A stretch of 64,000 bases of DNA from Clostridia bacterium (GCA_017453365.1 JAFTKH010000012.1:47688-111687), one strand, 5' to 3'. Counted from the stretch's first letter, positions 43,741-52,867 are shown. Notes: generated by a model from the letters alone, not told the origin. Numbers and translations are program-made.

Positions 43741-44472
43741 TTACTCTTCTTTATCAAGGCCGCCAAAGCGCCTTTTCCTCTTATAGAACGCCTCGATGGC
43801 CGCTATAATATCGGCTCTCGAGAAATCGGGCCAGAGCGTATCGGTAACGAAAAGCTCCGAGTACGCGCCCTGCCAGATAAGGAAATTCGACACGCGAAGC
43901 TCGCCCGCCGTCCTTATTATAAGGTCGGGGTCGGGAGAGTGAGAGGTGTACATACGGCGGGAGATATCCTCCTCTGTTATGGGGGAGCACCCGTCCTTTA
44001 TCGCCTCGTTTACGGCGTGAATTATCTCGTCCCTGCCGCCGTAGTTCAGTGCGAGGTTGCAGACGAACTCGCGCTCGCCCGCCATTTCTTCTACCTCTAT
44101 GCACTTATTGCGCAGCTTCTCGGGCAGGCGTGCCTTATCACCGAGGAAGCGCATACAGAAATTCTCGTCAGCCCGTATCTTCGGTATAACGACCTCGTCA
44201 AGGTACTTATAGATAAGCTCCATAAGCCCCGTGACCTCTTCCTCGGGCCTCTTCCAGTTCTCGGTGGAGAAGGCGTAGAGGGTAACGTGATGTATGCCAA
44301 TTTTACGAAGGTCCTCGAGTATCGGCTGAATAGCCTTCGCTCCCGCGACGTGTCCTGCGCTCCTCGGCAGAAGCCGGCGCTTCGCCCACCTGCCGTTACC
44401 GTCCATAATAATACCTATGGACTGCAAACGCTCATCGACCCTCGGAAGCTCTGTTTTCTTTGCTCTTGCCAC
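43741..44472 (-). CDS. uppS: Undecaprenyl diphosphate synthase
   Basis: Cis-prenyltransferase producing the C55 carrier for peptidoglycan and wall polymers. 243 aa. Catalytic Asp24 in IIMDGNGRWAKRR, LYAFSTENWKRP, and the C-terminal IIRTAGELRVSNFLIWQGAYSEL with its Arg residues for IPP binding. The start is GTG at 44472, 7 nt behind AAGGAG. Uses the MEP-pathway products of ispG and dxr in the same operon. Confidence 0.97.
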   Translation of the reverse strand: MARAKKTELPRVDERLQSIGIIMDGNGRWAKRRLLPRSAGHVAGAKAIQPILEDLRKIGIHHVTLYAFSTENWKRPEEEVTGLMELIYKYLDEVVIPKIRADENFCMRFLGDKARLPEKLRNKCIEVEEMAGEREFVCNLALNYGGRDEIIHAVNEAIKDGCSPITEEDISRRMYTSHSPDPDLIIRTAGELRVSNFLIWQGAYSELFVTDTLWPDFSRADIIAAIEAFYKRKRRFGGLDKEE

Positions 44473-44488
44473 GGCACTGCTCCTTTTG

Positions 44489-45043
44489 TCAGATTTCCAT
44501 TATTTCCTTCGTCTTTGCTGCTGTGACGGTGTCTATCTCACGGGTATACTTATCGGTGAGGTCCTGAACGGACTTCTCGCTCGACTTCGCCTCGTCCTCC
44601 GTCATTTCGCTGTCCTTCTTCATAGCCTTTATCTTATCCGTTGCATCTCTGCGGATATTTCTTACGGCTACCTTTGCATCCTCGCCCATTTTCGAAATCT
44701 GCTTCGAAAGCTCACGGCGGCGCTCCTCGGTCGTCGGGGGGAAGGATAGACGGATGGTAGAGCCGTCGTTCTGCGGATTAATTCCGATATCGCTCGTGAG
44801 GATAGCCTTCTCGATATTCTTCATAGCCGACTTATCCCACGCGGTGATGACGATAGTACGCGCATCCGCTACCTTTATCTCCGCTATCGAGGATATGGGA
44901 GTGGGCGAGCCGTAGTAATCTACGTTTACTCTTTTGAGCACGTCGGGATTTGCTCTTCCCGCTCTTATCGTAGAGAGGTTCTCGCTGTATGCGGCAACGC
45001 TCTTCTTCATTCTGGTTTCAAAATCTCTTGTATCAAGCTTCAT
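44489..45043 (-). CDS. frr: Ribosome recycling factor
   Basis: A 184-aa factor that splits post-termination ribosomes with EF-G. Typical sequence throughout: MKKSVAAYSENLSTIRAGRANPD, the central VADARTIVITAWDKSAMKNIEKAI, and the coiled-coil C-terminal part with RRELSKQISKMGEDAKVAVRNIRRDA. Complete and of normal length. 16 nt before uppS and 19 nt behind pyrH. Confidence 0.98.
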   Translation of the reverse strand: MKLDTRDFETRMKKSVAAYSENLSTIRAGRANPDVLKRVNVDYYGSPTPISSIAEIKVADARTIVITAWDKSAMKNIEKAILTSDIGINPQNDGSTIRLSFPPTTEERRRELSKQISKMGEDAKVAVRNIRRDATDKIKAMKKDSEMTEDEAKSSEKSVQDLTDKYTREIDTVTAAKTKEIMEI

Positions 45044-45062
45044 TTTTTCTCCTCGCTTTCGT

Positions 45063-45761
45063 TTAGTTCGGGGTTATTACCGTTCCCGCGACGTCACCGT
45101 GCACGGCTCTTATTATATCCTCGGGGTTTTTCATACCGAATATGCGTATCGGCATACCCGTAGAAAGACAGAAGGCGGTAGCGGTAGCATCGATAGCCTT
45201 AAGGTTCATGGCAAGCACCTCCGAGGCACGCACCTCGCAAAGCCGCTTCGCATCCGGGTTCTTCCTTGGGTCATCGGTATAGACGTAGTCAACGTTCTTC
45301 GCCATAAGCATAGCGTCGGCTGATATCTCAGCCGCTCTTACGGCTCCTGCCGTATCTGTCGAGAGAAAGGGGATACCGAGACCTGCTCCGAATATAACTA
45401 TCTTGCCCTCGTCAAGATACCTCTTCGCTGTATCGGACGAATAGCTCTCGGCGAAGGGAGCCATAGGGACCGAGGTCATAACCTTCGCAGAGCCACCCGC
45501 CCTCGCTACAGCCTCGGAAAGGCAGATGGAGTTGATAACGGTTGCAAGCATACCCATACGGTCTGCGGACACCCTGTCCATATCGCCGCCCTGTCTTCCG
45601 CGCCAGATGTTACCTGCGCCGACGACGACGGCAAGCTCGTAGCCCTCGCCCGACAGTGTTACAAGCGACTCGGCAATTCTGTCTACGAGCGATACGTCGT
45701 AGATATCGTCAGTGCCGCCCGCGAGCGCTTCTCCGGAAAGCTTCAAAAGAACACGTTTCAT
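45063..45761 (-). CDS. pyrH: UMP kinase
   Basis: An amino-acid-kinase-fold enzyme that phosphorylates UMP to UDP. 232 aa. KLSGEALAG near the N-terminus, AVVVGAGNIWRGRQG, DRMGMLATVINSICLSEA and FGAGLGIPFLSTDTAGAVRAAEI are all standard. The ATG has GGGGAGG upstream. It leads the translation/lipid part of the operon but lacks its usual rpsB-tsf neighbours, which lie at 57.5-59.3 kb. Confidence 0.97.
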   Translation of the reverse strand: MKRVLLKLSGEALAGGTDDIYDVSLVDRIAESLVTLSGEGYELAVVVGAGNIWRGRQGGDMDRVSADRMGMLATVINSICLSEAVARAGGSAKVMTSVPMAPFAESYSSDTAKRYLDEGKIVIFGAGLGIPFLSTDTAGAVRAAEISADAMLMAKNVDYVYTDDPRKNPDAKRLCEVRASEVLAMNLKAIDATATAFCLSTGMPIRIFGMKNPEDIIRAVHGDVAGTVITPN

Positions 45762-45790
45762 TGATAAATCCTCCCCGACTCGGCGTTTTA

Positions 45791-46744
45791 TTAAACAGTC
45801 TTTTTCAAAGCTATGGCAGCCTTTGCCCGAGCCTTGATATTATCCTTGGTAAGTCCGTATACCTCAAGGAGCTCGGGAACGTTTCCGCTCTTACCGTACT
45901 TATCCGTAACACCGACCTTAAGCACGGGGACGGGGCACTCCTCTGCGAGCACGTCGCAAACGGCAGAGCCAAGTCCGCCTATGACGTTATGCTCCTCTGC
46001 GGTAACGATAGCTCCCGAGGTCCTCGCCGCCTTCACGACGAGCTCATTGTCAAGGGGCTTTACCGTGTGGATATTGATAACTCCTGCATCGATACCCTCC
46101 GCTGCGAGCTCCTCTGCGGCCTCGACTGCCAGGTGCACCATAAAGCCCGTGGCGATAATGGTAACGTCGCGGCCCTCCTTATACTGCACACCGCGGCCGA
46201 GCTCAAACTTATAATCGGGAACCAGCTCGGGGGTAAGGTCGGGTACTGCAAATCTTCCGAAGCGGAGATAAACAGGCCCCTTAAAGTTTATAGCAGCCTC
46301 AACTGCCGCAAAGGCCTCCGTTGCATCCGCCGGGCAAACGACGGTCATTCCGGGGATAGTACGCATAAGGGCGATATCCTCGTTGCACTGATGCGTTGCG
46401 CCGTCCTCCCCGACGGTGATGCCCGCGTGGGTTGCGCCTATTTTAACGTTGAGGTGGGGGTAGCCTATCGAGTTTCTTACCTGCTCGAAGGCTCTGCCCG
46501 CCGCGAACATAGCGAAGGAGGAGGCGAACACGGTCTTACCCGTCGTGGCGATGCCCGCCGCTACGCTCATCATATTTCCCTCGGCGATACCGCAGTCGAA
46601 AAATCTGTCGGGATACGCCTTTTTGAACATACCTGTCTTGGTAGCCGCCGCAAGGTCTGCATCGAGCACCAAAAAGTCATATTTCGCACCGAGCTCGACG
46701 AGCGCCTGCCCGTAGCTCTCTCTTGTTGCCTTCTTATTAGCCAT
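45791..46744 (-). CDS. Transketolase, C-terminal subunit
   Basis: 317 aa holding the pyrimidine-binding and C-terminal domains of a split transketolase of the non-oxidative pentose phosphate pathway. VLDADLAAATKTGMF, RFFDCGIAEGNMMSVAAGIATTG (catalytic Glu), GATHAGITVGEDGATHQCNEDIAL and GGLGSAV are present. The ATG at 46744 has GAGGTG 7 nt upstream. It follows the N-terminal subunit by 10 nt, and the two must assemble into one enzyme. Some split transketolase-like pairs act in other pathways, such as aminoshikimate or apiose metabolism. Confidence 0.94.
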   Translation of the reverse strand: MANKKATRESYGQALVELGAKYDFLVLDADLAAATKTGMFKKAYPDRFFDCGIAEGNMMSVAAGIATTGKTVFASSFAMFAAGRAFEQVRNSIGYPHLNVKIGATHAGITVGEDGATHQCNEDIALMRTIPGMTVVCPADATEAFAAVEAAINFKGPVYLRFGRFAVPDLTPELVPDYKFELGRGVQYKEGRDVTIIATGFMVHLAVEAAEELAAEGIDAGVINIHTVKPLDNELVVKAARTSGAIVTAEEHNVIGGLGSAVCDVLAEECPVPVLKVGVTDKYGKSGNVPELLEVYGLTKDNIKARAKAAIALKKTV

Positions 46745-46754
46745 TCCTAACACC

Positions 46755-47594
46755 TCACTTCAGCTCTTCGCCGATTTTTTCAAGCTCTTCGACAGCGACG
46801 CGGTAGAGGTCCTCCTTGGGAGCCTGACCGTGCCACTCGCACTTATTCTCCATATAGGAAACGCCCTTACCCTTAACAGAGCGGCCGATAATAACGGTGG
46901 GCTTACCCTTCACCGTCTTTGCGGCACGGTATGCGTTCTCTATTTCCTCGAAATTATGTGCGTCTACCGATATAACGTTCCAGCCGAAGGCCTCGAACTT
47001 CTCGCGATAGGGGGTGGGGTTCATAACCTCGGTGATAGCGCCGTCTATCTGAAGGCCGTTCCAGTCGAGGTATGCTACGAGGTTATCAAGCTTATAGTGA
47101 GCGGCGAACATAGCAGCCTCCCAAACCTGTCCCTCCTCGCTCTCACCGTCTCCAAGAATGGCGTAAACACGGTAGTCGTCGCCGTACACCTTCGCCGACA
47201 GAGCCATTCCGCAGGCAGCGGAGATACCGAGACCGAGAGAGCCCGTCGTCATATCGACACCGGGAGTTCCCTTCATATCGGGGTGACCCTGAAGCCTCGA
47301 CGTGGTCTTACGGAGCGTTTTCAGCTCCTCCTTCGGAAAATATCCGCGCTCCGCAAGAACGGAGTAAAGCGCGGGAGCGGTGTGTCCCTTCGAGAGGACG
47401 AAGCGGTCGCGCGACGGCATAGCGGGGTTCGCGGGGTCGACGTTCATCTCCTCGAAGTAGAGATATGTAATTACGTCAGCGATAGAAAGCGAGCCGCCGG
47501 GGTGTCCGCTTGCAGCGTTGTAAACGCCCTCGATAATACCGAGGCGGACGTTGTTGGCGAGCCGCTTAAGCTCTTGAAGCCTTGACTGTTCCAT
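46755..47594 (-). CDS. Transketolase, N-terminal subunit
   Basis: 279 aa with the thiamine-diphosphate-binding half: AASGHPGGSLSIADVITYLY, RFVLSKGHTAPALYSVLAE, and the TPP motif GDGESEEGQVWEAAMFAA followed by LDWNGLQIDG. The ATG at 47594 has AAAGGAC. It is the first gene of the ten-gene operon ending in polC, with its own promoter at 47635-47663. Putting the transketolase ahead of pyrH ties central carbon metabolism to translation, lipid and replication genes. Confidence 0.94.
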   Translation of the reverse strand: MEQSRLQELKRLANNVRLGIIEGVYNAASGHPGGSLSIADVITYLYFEEMNVDPANPAMPSRDRFVLSKGHTAPALYSVLAERGYFPKEELKTLRKTTSRLQGHPDMKGTPGVDMTTGSLGLGISAACGMALSAKVYGDDYRVYAILGDGESEEGQVWEAAMFAAHYKLDNLVAYLDWNGLQIDGAITEVMNPTPYREKFEAFGWNVISVDAHNFEEIENAYRAAKTVKGKPTVIIGRSVKGKGVSYMENKCEWHGQAPKEDLYRVAVEELEKIGEELK

Positions 47595-47634
47595 AAAAGA
47601 ATGTCCTTTCTCTAAAAAATAGTTTATCGGTATT

Positions 47635-47663
47635 ATTTTACAACAATTTAGCGCGCTTGTCAA
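47635..47663 (-). promoter_or_regulatory. Sigma-A promoter of the tkt-pyrH-...-polC operon
   Basis: Minus strand TTGACA (47663-47658), 17-nt spacer, TAAAAT (47640-47635). It is the only clear promoter seen for the ten genes down to 34990, so it may drive all of them; internal promoters were not excluded. Confidence 0.82.
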
Positions 47664-47720
47664 TATGTTTTGCGCGAGGATTTAAAATAATAGACAATTC
47701 GTTCCTTATTATTCGGCATA

Positions 47721-47768
47721 ACTAAACCGGCGAGGGGCACCCTTACCTTGCACCCTCGCCGGTTTAGT
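47721..47768 (-). terminator. 16-bp hairpin between the TMEM198-like gene and the tkt promoter
   Basis: ACTAAACCGGCGAGGG (47721-47736) and CCCTCGCCGGTTTAGT (47753-47768) are perfectly complementary with a 16-nt loop. The T-run on the minus strand is poor, but position behind the membrane-protein gene and stem strength suggest a transcription end or mRNA 3' cap. Confidence 0.6.
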
Positions 47769-47775
47769 ATTATTT

Positions 47776-48495
47776 TCAGTTGTACCTCTCTCTCGTTCTC
47801 CACTGAACGATAAAGCCGATAACGGCAAATATGAGGGTAACGATGAGCACTCCCAGCCACTCACGGCCGACGAACGGCGTCAGGCTCGTATAGTCGTACC
47901 AGCCTCTTATGATACAGGCGATACCGTAGCCGCCGAGCATAGCCGTGCCCGACATTTCAATATACTTAAGGAGTATCAGAACGGCCACTATAACGACCGC
48001 GGCACATATAAGGCCTACGACCCAATTACCCTCGGTGAAGGTGGCGACGCCGGGGATAATACCCCTCATACACAGTATGTAGGTTGAATATCCTGAAACC
48101 GCGACGAGAGCGACGTAGTAGAGGATTTTCGACAGAACTCCCGCGACAACTCCCGTAACGGCACCGATTACCCAAGTGGGCAAGCTCGGCATAACCTCGA
48201 GAATTATGGGAGAGAGCGTATAAATTCCGATAAGGAAGCCCGCGATAACGAAGGCCGTGCAGCGTATAAATCCAAAGATACGCTTACCGGTAAGAGCAAT
48301 CACGCCAAAGAGGATTATAAGAATGAACGGTATAGCCGGCTCAACGTAACGGAGATGCCACCGCATACCGCTGACTAACTGCGATATATTGAAATCAAGA
48401 AACAGATTGTTATAAAAATCCACTATAGCGGTGATTATCTCTTGAAATCCGAAGGTTGCATTTTTTACAGCCTCGAAAAATTCCGAAAAGGTCAA
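47776..48495 (-). CDS. TMEM198/DUF4203-like membrane protein
   Basis: 239 aa with a soluble N-terminus of about 60 residues and then about seven hydrophobic helices rich in Gly (ILFGVIALTGKRIFGFIRC, VIGAVTGVVAGVLSKILYYVAL, LGGYGIACIIRG). The pattern recalls the TM7S3/TM198-like domain (DUF4203). The best start is a TTG at 48495, 6-7 nt behind TGGAGGT; the frame upstream lacks a site. Own promoter at 48551 and hairpin at 47721 make it a single-gene unit. Function unknown. Confidence 0.72.
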   Translation of the reverse strand: MTFSEFFEAVKNATFGFQEIITAIVDFYNNLFLDFNISQLVSGMRWHLRYVEPAIPFILIILFGVIALTGKRIFGFIRCTAFVIAGFLIGIYTLSPIILEVMPSLPTWVIGAVTGVVAGVLSKILYYVALVAVSGYSTYILCMRGIIPGVATFTEGNWVVGLICAAVVIVAVLILLKYIEMSGTAMLGGYGIACIIRGWYDYTSLTPFVGREWLGVLIVTLIFAVIGFIVQWRTRERYN

Positions 48496-48514
48496 GATAA
48501 CACCTCCATTTTTT

Positions 48515-48540
48515 GCACCCACAGTCTCGCAAACGGGTGC
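48515..48540 (-). promoter_or_regulatory. Hairpin in the leader of the TMEM198-like gene
   Basis: GCACCC (48515-48520) and GGGTGC (48535-48540) pair in the short leader between promoter and TTG start. The 14-nt loop is GC-mixed. It lies about 6 nt upstream of the ribosome site and could reduce its access. Confidence 0.45.
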
Positions 48541-48550
48541 TTGTTCTCAA

Positions 48551-48579
48551 ATTATACCATACCGAAAAACAAAAGTCAA
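48551..48579 (-). promoter_or_regulatory. Sigma-A promoter of the TMEM198-like gene
   Basis: Minus strand TTGACT (48579-48574), 17-nt spacer, TATAAT (48556-48551). Start near 48544. Confidence 0.8.
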
Positions 48580-48635
48580 GTGCCGAAAAACCGCGGTTAG
48601 GCTTTTTTCGTTCAGTTTAATAATGGGTTTTCGGG

Positions 48636-48675
48636 AAAAAACGGGAAAAGGCGGCAAAATCTGCCGCCTTTTCCC
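48636..48675 (-). terminator. Intrinsic terminator of the ABC-ABC-YpsA operon
   Basis: GGGAAAAGGCGGCA (48643-48656) and TGCCGCCTTTTCCC (48662-48675) form a perfect 14-bp stem with a 5-nt loop. On the minus strand it is followed by a T-rich stretch. Confidence 0.88.
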
Positions 48676-48693
48676 TCAAATATAAACAAACGG

Positions 48694-49200
48694 TTAATTT
48701 TCGGAGACCTGCTTCTCTTCCTTATCGAGCGCGAGGTAGAGATTGTACACCTCGCGGCCGAGCGATTTCGCGATTCGCACGGTCTGCCCCGCTCCGCTCC
48801 TCTCGCGGCCGACGTAGGCTATTACAACGTCCGCAGCCTCGGCGAGCCTGCGGTTTCTCTCCCTCATACACCCCTCCGTGTATTCGTCTGAGGCGTAGAG
48901 AACCGTATCTGCCTCGGAGAGGATATATTCGTAGAGCCGTATCTCGTCCTCACGCCACGCGGAGCTCTGGTCTCTGCACGGGAGAAGAAGTCCAAGACGG
49001 CAATCGGGATGCGACATTCTGAAGCGTATTACCTCCTTCGCCGCCGCAGTATCGAAGCCAAGGGCGCCTCCGCAGAAAAAATCCCTGCATCCGAGACCGT
49101 AAGCATATCTTATCGCGCGAAACAGCAGGCCGCCTATTCGCTCCTTATGCCTGTCTTCTATTTTTCTGTGCCCCGTAAAGGAGCAGGCGGTGTACGTCAT
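48694..49200 (-). CDS. YpsA-like SLOG-family protein (DUF1273)
   Basis: 168 aa. The N-terminus YTACSFTGHRKIEDR and the FFCGGALGFDTAAAKEVIR block match the YpsA/DUF1273 branch of the SLOG (Rossmann-like nucleotide-binding) superfamily. VVIAYVGRERSGAGQTVRIAKSLGREVYNLY fits its C-terminal half. Family members are thought to bind nucleotide-derived ligands; B. subtilis YpsA affects cell division, but the biochemical role is not settled. It is the last gene behind the two ABC exporter genes (18-nt gap) and ends at a strong terminator. Confidence 0.85.
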   Translation of the reverse strand: MTYTACSFTGHRKIEDRHKERIGGLLFRAIRYAYGLGCRDFFCGGALGFDTAAAKEVIRFRMSHPDCRLGLLLPCRDQSSAWREDEIRLYEYILSEADTVLYASDEYTEGCMRERNRRLAEAADVVIAYVGRERSGAGQTVRIAKSLGREVYNLYLALDKEEKQVSEN

Positions 49201-49218
49201 AAGTCAAGACTCCCATTG

Positions 49219-51132
49219 TTACTCAAGCTCGAAGGCTCCCGTATAAAGACTGTAATACTGCCCGCGCTTCGCGATAAGCTCGTCGTGGCTTCCGCGCTCG
49301 ATTATCTCGCCGCGGTCGAGCACCATTATAACGTCCGAGCTCTTGACAGTAGAAAGACGGTGTGCTATTACGAATACCGTTCTGCCGTCCATAAGGTTAT
49401 CCATTCCCTCTTGGACAATGGCCTCTGTTCTCGTGTCGATTGAGGACGTAGCCTCGTCGAGTATCATAACGGGCGGGTCGGACACTGCGGCACGCGCTAT
49501 AGCGAGAAGCTGGCGCTGCCCCTGCGAGAGGTTCGCTCCGTTACCCGTGAGCATCGTTCCGTATCCGTCGGGGAGCCTTGTGATGAAATCGTCAGCGCCC
49601 GCAAGCTTTGCCGCGGCGATACACTCATCGTCGGTCGCATCGAGGCGGCCGTAACGGATATTGTCCATAACCGTTCCCGTAAAGAGATTGGTATCCTGAA
49701 GCACTATACCGAGCGAGCGGCGCAGTGCACTCTTCTTTATTTTGTTGATGTTGATGCCGTCGTACCTTATCTTACCGTCTGCGATATCGTAGAAGCGGTT
49801 GATAAGGTTGGTGATGGTGGTCTTACCCGCACCCGTTGCACCGACAAACGCGACCTGCTGACCGGGCTCGGCGTAGAGGCTTATGTCACGGAGAACGGGC
49901 TTACCCTCCTCGTATTCGAAATCAACGCCGTAAAATCTTACGTCGCCGCGAAGTGGGGTATAGGTTACCGTTCCGTCGGCACGGTGCGGGTGCTTCCACG
50001 CCCACATACCGGTCTTCTCACGGCACTCGACGAGCACTCCGTCTATCTCCTTCGCATTGACGAGGGTGACGTAGCCGTCGTCGACCTCTTCCTCCTCGTC
50101 GAGGAGCTCGAAGATACGCGATGCACCCGCAAGACCCATAACTACGGAGTTTATCTGATGCGACACCTGGCTTATCGAGCCGGTAAACTGCTTCGTAATA
50201 TTAAGGAACGGCACAACCAGCGCCACGTCGAGCGCAAACATAGAGAAGCTTACGTTAGGAACCTCGAGAAGAACCAGAAGCCCTCCCATAACGCCCACTA
50301 TGACGTAAAGAATATTACCGATATTATTTAACACGGGGCCGAGGGTATTGGCATATTTGTTAGCCCTGTCCGCCTCGCGGAAGAGCTCACCGTTAACGCG
50401 GTCGAAGTCCTCCTTCGTCTTCTCCTCGTGGCAGAAAACCTTAACCACCTTCTGTCCGTTCATCATCTCCTCAATGAAGCCCTCGGTCTTCGCTATCGCT
50501 ATCTGCTGACGGACGAAGTGCTTCGCGGAGCCGCCGCCTATCTTCCTTGTAACAAGGCTCATAACAAGAACTCCCGCGAAGACGACGAGCGTCATCCAAA
50601 GAGAGAAATAGAGCATTATGCATATAAGCGCGGTAACGGTAATTCCCGATATCAGAAGCTGCGGAAGGCTCTGGCTTATTAGCTGGCGGAGCGTGTCGAT
50701 ATCGTTGGTGTAGTAGGACATTATATCGCCGTGGTTATGAGTATCGAAATACTTTACGGGCAGGCTCTGCATCTTCGAGAACATCTTATCGCGGAATTTC
50801 TTAAGCGAGCCCTGCGTTATAACCGCCATAAGCTGGTTGAAGGTAAACGCCGAGGTAAGAGAAAGAAGATACAGCACGGCGAGGATTATAACGAGCCTGA
50901 TTATCTCGGAGCCCACCTCTGCCCAGCCGAGTCCTCCGTCGAGCGCAGTCTTTATATTCGAGAGCACCTGCTGCATAAATATAGAGGGAACGGACGATAC
51001 GATAGCCGAGAAAACGATACAGGCGAGTGTCAGGGGGAGAAGGCGGGGATAGAAGGAAAATACAGATTTAAGCACTCTTTTAAGAGTCCCCTTCTTTGCC
51101 TTCGGGCGCGGCTTACCTATCGGTCTTGCCAT
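49219..51132 (-). CDS. ABC exporter subunit with complete catalytic motifs
   Basis: 637 aa. A basic N-terminus (MARPIGKPRPKAKKG), six helices (about 30-330) and an ATPase with Walker A GATGAGKTT, signature LSQGQRQ, Walker B VMILDEATSSID with the catalytic Glu, and IVFVIAHRLSTV-like switch His. A ~50-residue insertion precedes the ATPase (ECREKTGMWAWKHPHRADG). The ATG at 51132 follows a G-rich site and overlaps the partner gene by 20 nt. With the gene at 51113 it forms a heterodimeric exporter of the BmrCD/TM287-288 type. Substrate unknown; drugs, peptides or lipids are possible. Confidence 0.93.
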   Translation of the reverse strand: MARPIGKPRPKAKKGTLKRVLKSVFSFYPRLLPLTLACIVFSAIVSSVPSIFMQQVLSNIKTALDGGLGWAEVGSEIIRLVIILAVLYLLSLTSAFTFNQLMAVITQGSLKKFRDKMFSKMQSLPVKYFDTHNHGDIMSYYTNDIDTLRQLISQSLPQLLISGITVTALICIMLYFSLWMTLVVFAGVLVMSLVTRKIGGGSAKHFVRQQIAIAKTEGFIEEMMNGQKVVKVFCHEEKTKEDFDRVNGELFREADRANKYANTLGPVLNNIGNILYVIVGVMGGLLVLLEVPNVSFSMFALDVALVVPFLNITKQFTGSISQVSHQINSVVMGLAGASRIFELLDEEEEVDDGYVTLVNAKEIDGVLVECREKTGMWAWKHPHRADGTVTYTPLRGDVRFYGVDFEYEEGKPVLRDISLYAEPGQQVAFVGATGAGKTTITNLINRFYDIADGKIRYDGININKIKKSALRRSLGIVLQDTNLFTGTVMDNIRYGRLDATDDECIAAAKLAGADDFITRLPDGYGTMLTGNGANLSQGQRQLLAIARAAVSDPPVMILDEATSSIDTRTEAIVQEGMDNLMDGRTVFVIAHRLSTVKSSDVIMVLDRGEIIERGSHDELIAKRGQYYSLYTGAFELE

Positions 51133-52867
51133 CGTCGTCACCCCCCTTCGTCTGCGACTCGTAAATTTCACGGTAGATATCACAGCTGCCGAGGAGCTCC
51201 TCGTGCGTACCGACGGCGTATATTCTGCCGCCGTCAAGGACTATTATTCTGTCCGCGTCCTCGACCGAGGATATTCTCTGCGCTATTATGAGCTTCGTGG
51301 TCATCGGTATGTACTCCCGCATAGCGCGTCTGATGTGGGCATCGGTACGCGTATCGACAGCACTCGTCGAGTCGTCGAGTATCAGTATTTTCGGGCGCTT
51401 AAGAAGAGCTCTCGCGATGCAAAGCCTCTGCTTCTGTCCTCCGGACACGTTTGCGCCGCCCTGCTCGATGTGTGTATCGTAGCCGTCGGGGAAACGGTCG
51501 ATGAACTCGTCTGCCGCAGCGAGTCTGCACGCCTGTCGAAGCTCCTCGTCGGTTGCCTCGGCATTGCCCCACCTCAAATTTTCCTTTATAGTACCCGAGA
51601 AAAGAACGTTCTTCTGGAGTACCATAGCTACGTTGTTACGGAGCGTTTCTATATCGTATTCGCGAACGTCAACGCCGCCGACCCTGACCGTGCCCTCCGT
51701 CGTATCGTAAAGACGGGATATAAGCTGGACGAGGGTGGATTTCGACGAGCCCGTACCGCCGATAATACCGACGGTCTCACCCGAGGCTATCGAGAGATTG
51801 ATGTTATCGAGAGCCGAGCGCGAGGCATTTTTCGAATATTTGAAGCTGACTCCCTCGAAATCTATCGAGCCCGAGGGTACATCATATACAGGATTTTCGG
51901 GGTTCGAAAGCGTTGATTTTTCATTCAAGACCTCGGAAATTCTCCTCATACTCTCGAGCGACATCGTTACCATAACGAATATCATAGAGAACATCATAAG
52001 GCTCGACAGTATCATAAAGCCGTAGGTAAGGAGCGCCGACATCTGACCGAAGCCGAGCTTCTCACCGCCCGAGGTTATAACGGTAAACGAGCCGAAGGAG
52101 AGGACGAACACCATAACGACGTTAAGGCAAAGCTGCATAATGGGGCTGTTGAGCGCTAGAATACGCTCCGCCCTCGTAAAGTCGAGGGCAACGTCCTCCG
52201 AGGCCGCGGCGAATTTCTTCTTCTCATAGTCCTCACGGACGTAGGATTTCACGACCCTCATTCCCTTCACGTTCTCCTGAACGGACGCATTGAGGTTATC
52301 GTATTTCTTGAACACCTTTCTGAACAGGGGCATAGCGCGCGAGGCAACGAAGATAAGAGTACCGCCGAGTATCGGCACCACGCATATAAATATCCACGCC
52401 ATACTGCCGCCCATAACGAAGGCGGAAACGATAGCGAAGATGAACATAAAGGGCGAGCGGATAGCCGTCCTGATTATCATCATAAACGACTGCTGGACGT
52501 TCATAACGTCGGTAGTCAGCCTCGTAACGAGGGACGACGTCGAGAAGCGGTCTATGTTCTCAAAGGAATAATTCTGAACCGCATAGAACATATCGTGTCT
52601 TAAGTTCTTCGCGAAGCCCGCGGAGGCGGTCGAGCAGGTAATACCCGCGAGAGCGCCGAAGGTAAGAGACAGGAGAGCGAGAACGACGACAATACCGCCG
52701 AAGGTCAAAATATCCTTTATCTCACCGCCTGCCTCATAAGAGTTTACAAGCTCCGCTATGACCATAGGAATTAAGCACTCGAGTATAACCTCGAAGAAGA
52801 CGAGTATCGGGGTGAGTATCGCCTGAAGCTTATATTCCCTTACACATCGGATAAGAGGTTTTAGCAT
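51113..52867 (-). CDS. ABC exporter subunit with degenerate catalytic site
   Basis: 584 aa, six helices then an ATPase. Walker A reads GGTGSSKST (Ser for the Gly before Lys), the signature VSGGQKQR is intact, and Walker B reads ILILDDSTSAVD. There the catalytic Glu is replaced by Asp, and the switch region reads IIAQRIS with Gln for His. Such degeneration in one partner is the hallmark of heterodimeric exporters with one active ATP site. First gene of the operon with promoter 52904-52932; its ribosome site is weak (AAGAAG). Confidence 0.93.
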   Translation of the reverse strand: MLKPLIRCVREYKLQAILTPILVFFEVILECLIPMVIAELVNSYEAGGEIKDILTFGGIVVVLALLSLTFGALAGITCSTASAGFAKNLRHDMFYAVQNYSFENIDRFSTSSLVTRLTTDVMNVQQSFMMIIRTAIRSPFMFIFAIVSAFVMGGSMAWIFICVVPILGGTLIFVASRAMPLFRKVFKKYDNLNASVQENVKGMRVVKSYVREDYEKKKFAAASEDVALDFTRAERILALNSPIMQLCLNVVMVFVLSFGSFTVITSGGEKLGFGQMSALLTYGFMILSSLMMFSMIFVMVTMSLESMRRISEVLNEKSTLSNPENPVYDVPSGSIDFEGVSFKYSKNASRSALDNINLSIASGETVGIIGGTGSSKSTLVQLISRLYDTTEGTVRVGGVDVREYDIETLRNNVAMVLQKNVLFSGTIKENLRWGNAEATDEELRQACRLAAADEFIDRFPDGYDTHIEQGGANVSGGQKQRLCIARALLKRPKILILDDSTSAVDTRTDAHIRRAMREYIPMTTKLIIAQRISSVEDADRIIVLDGGRIYAVGTHEELLGSCDIYREIYESQTKGGDDDGKTDR

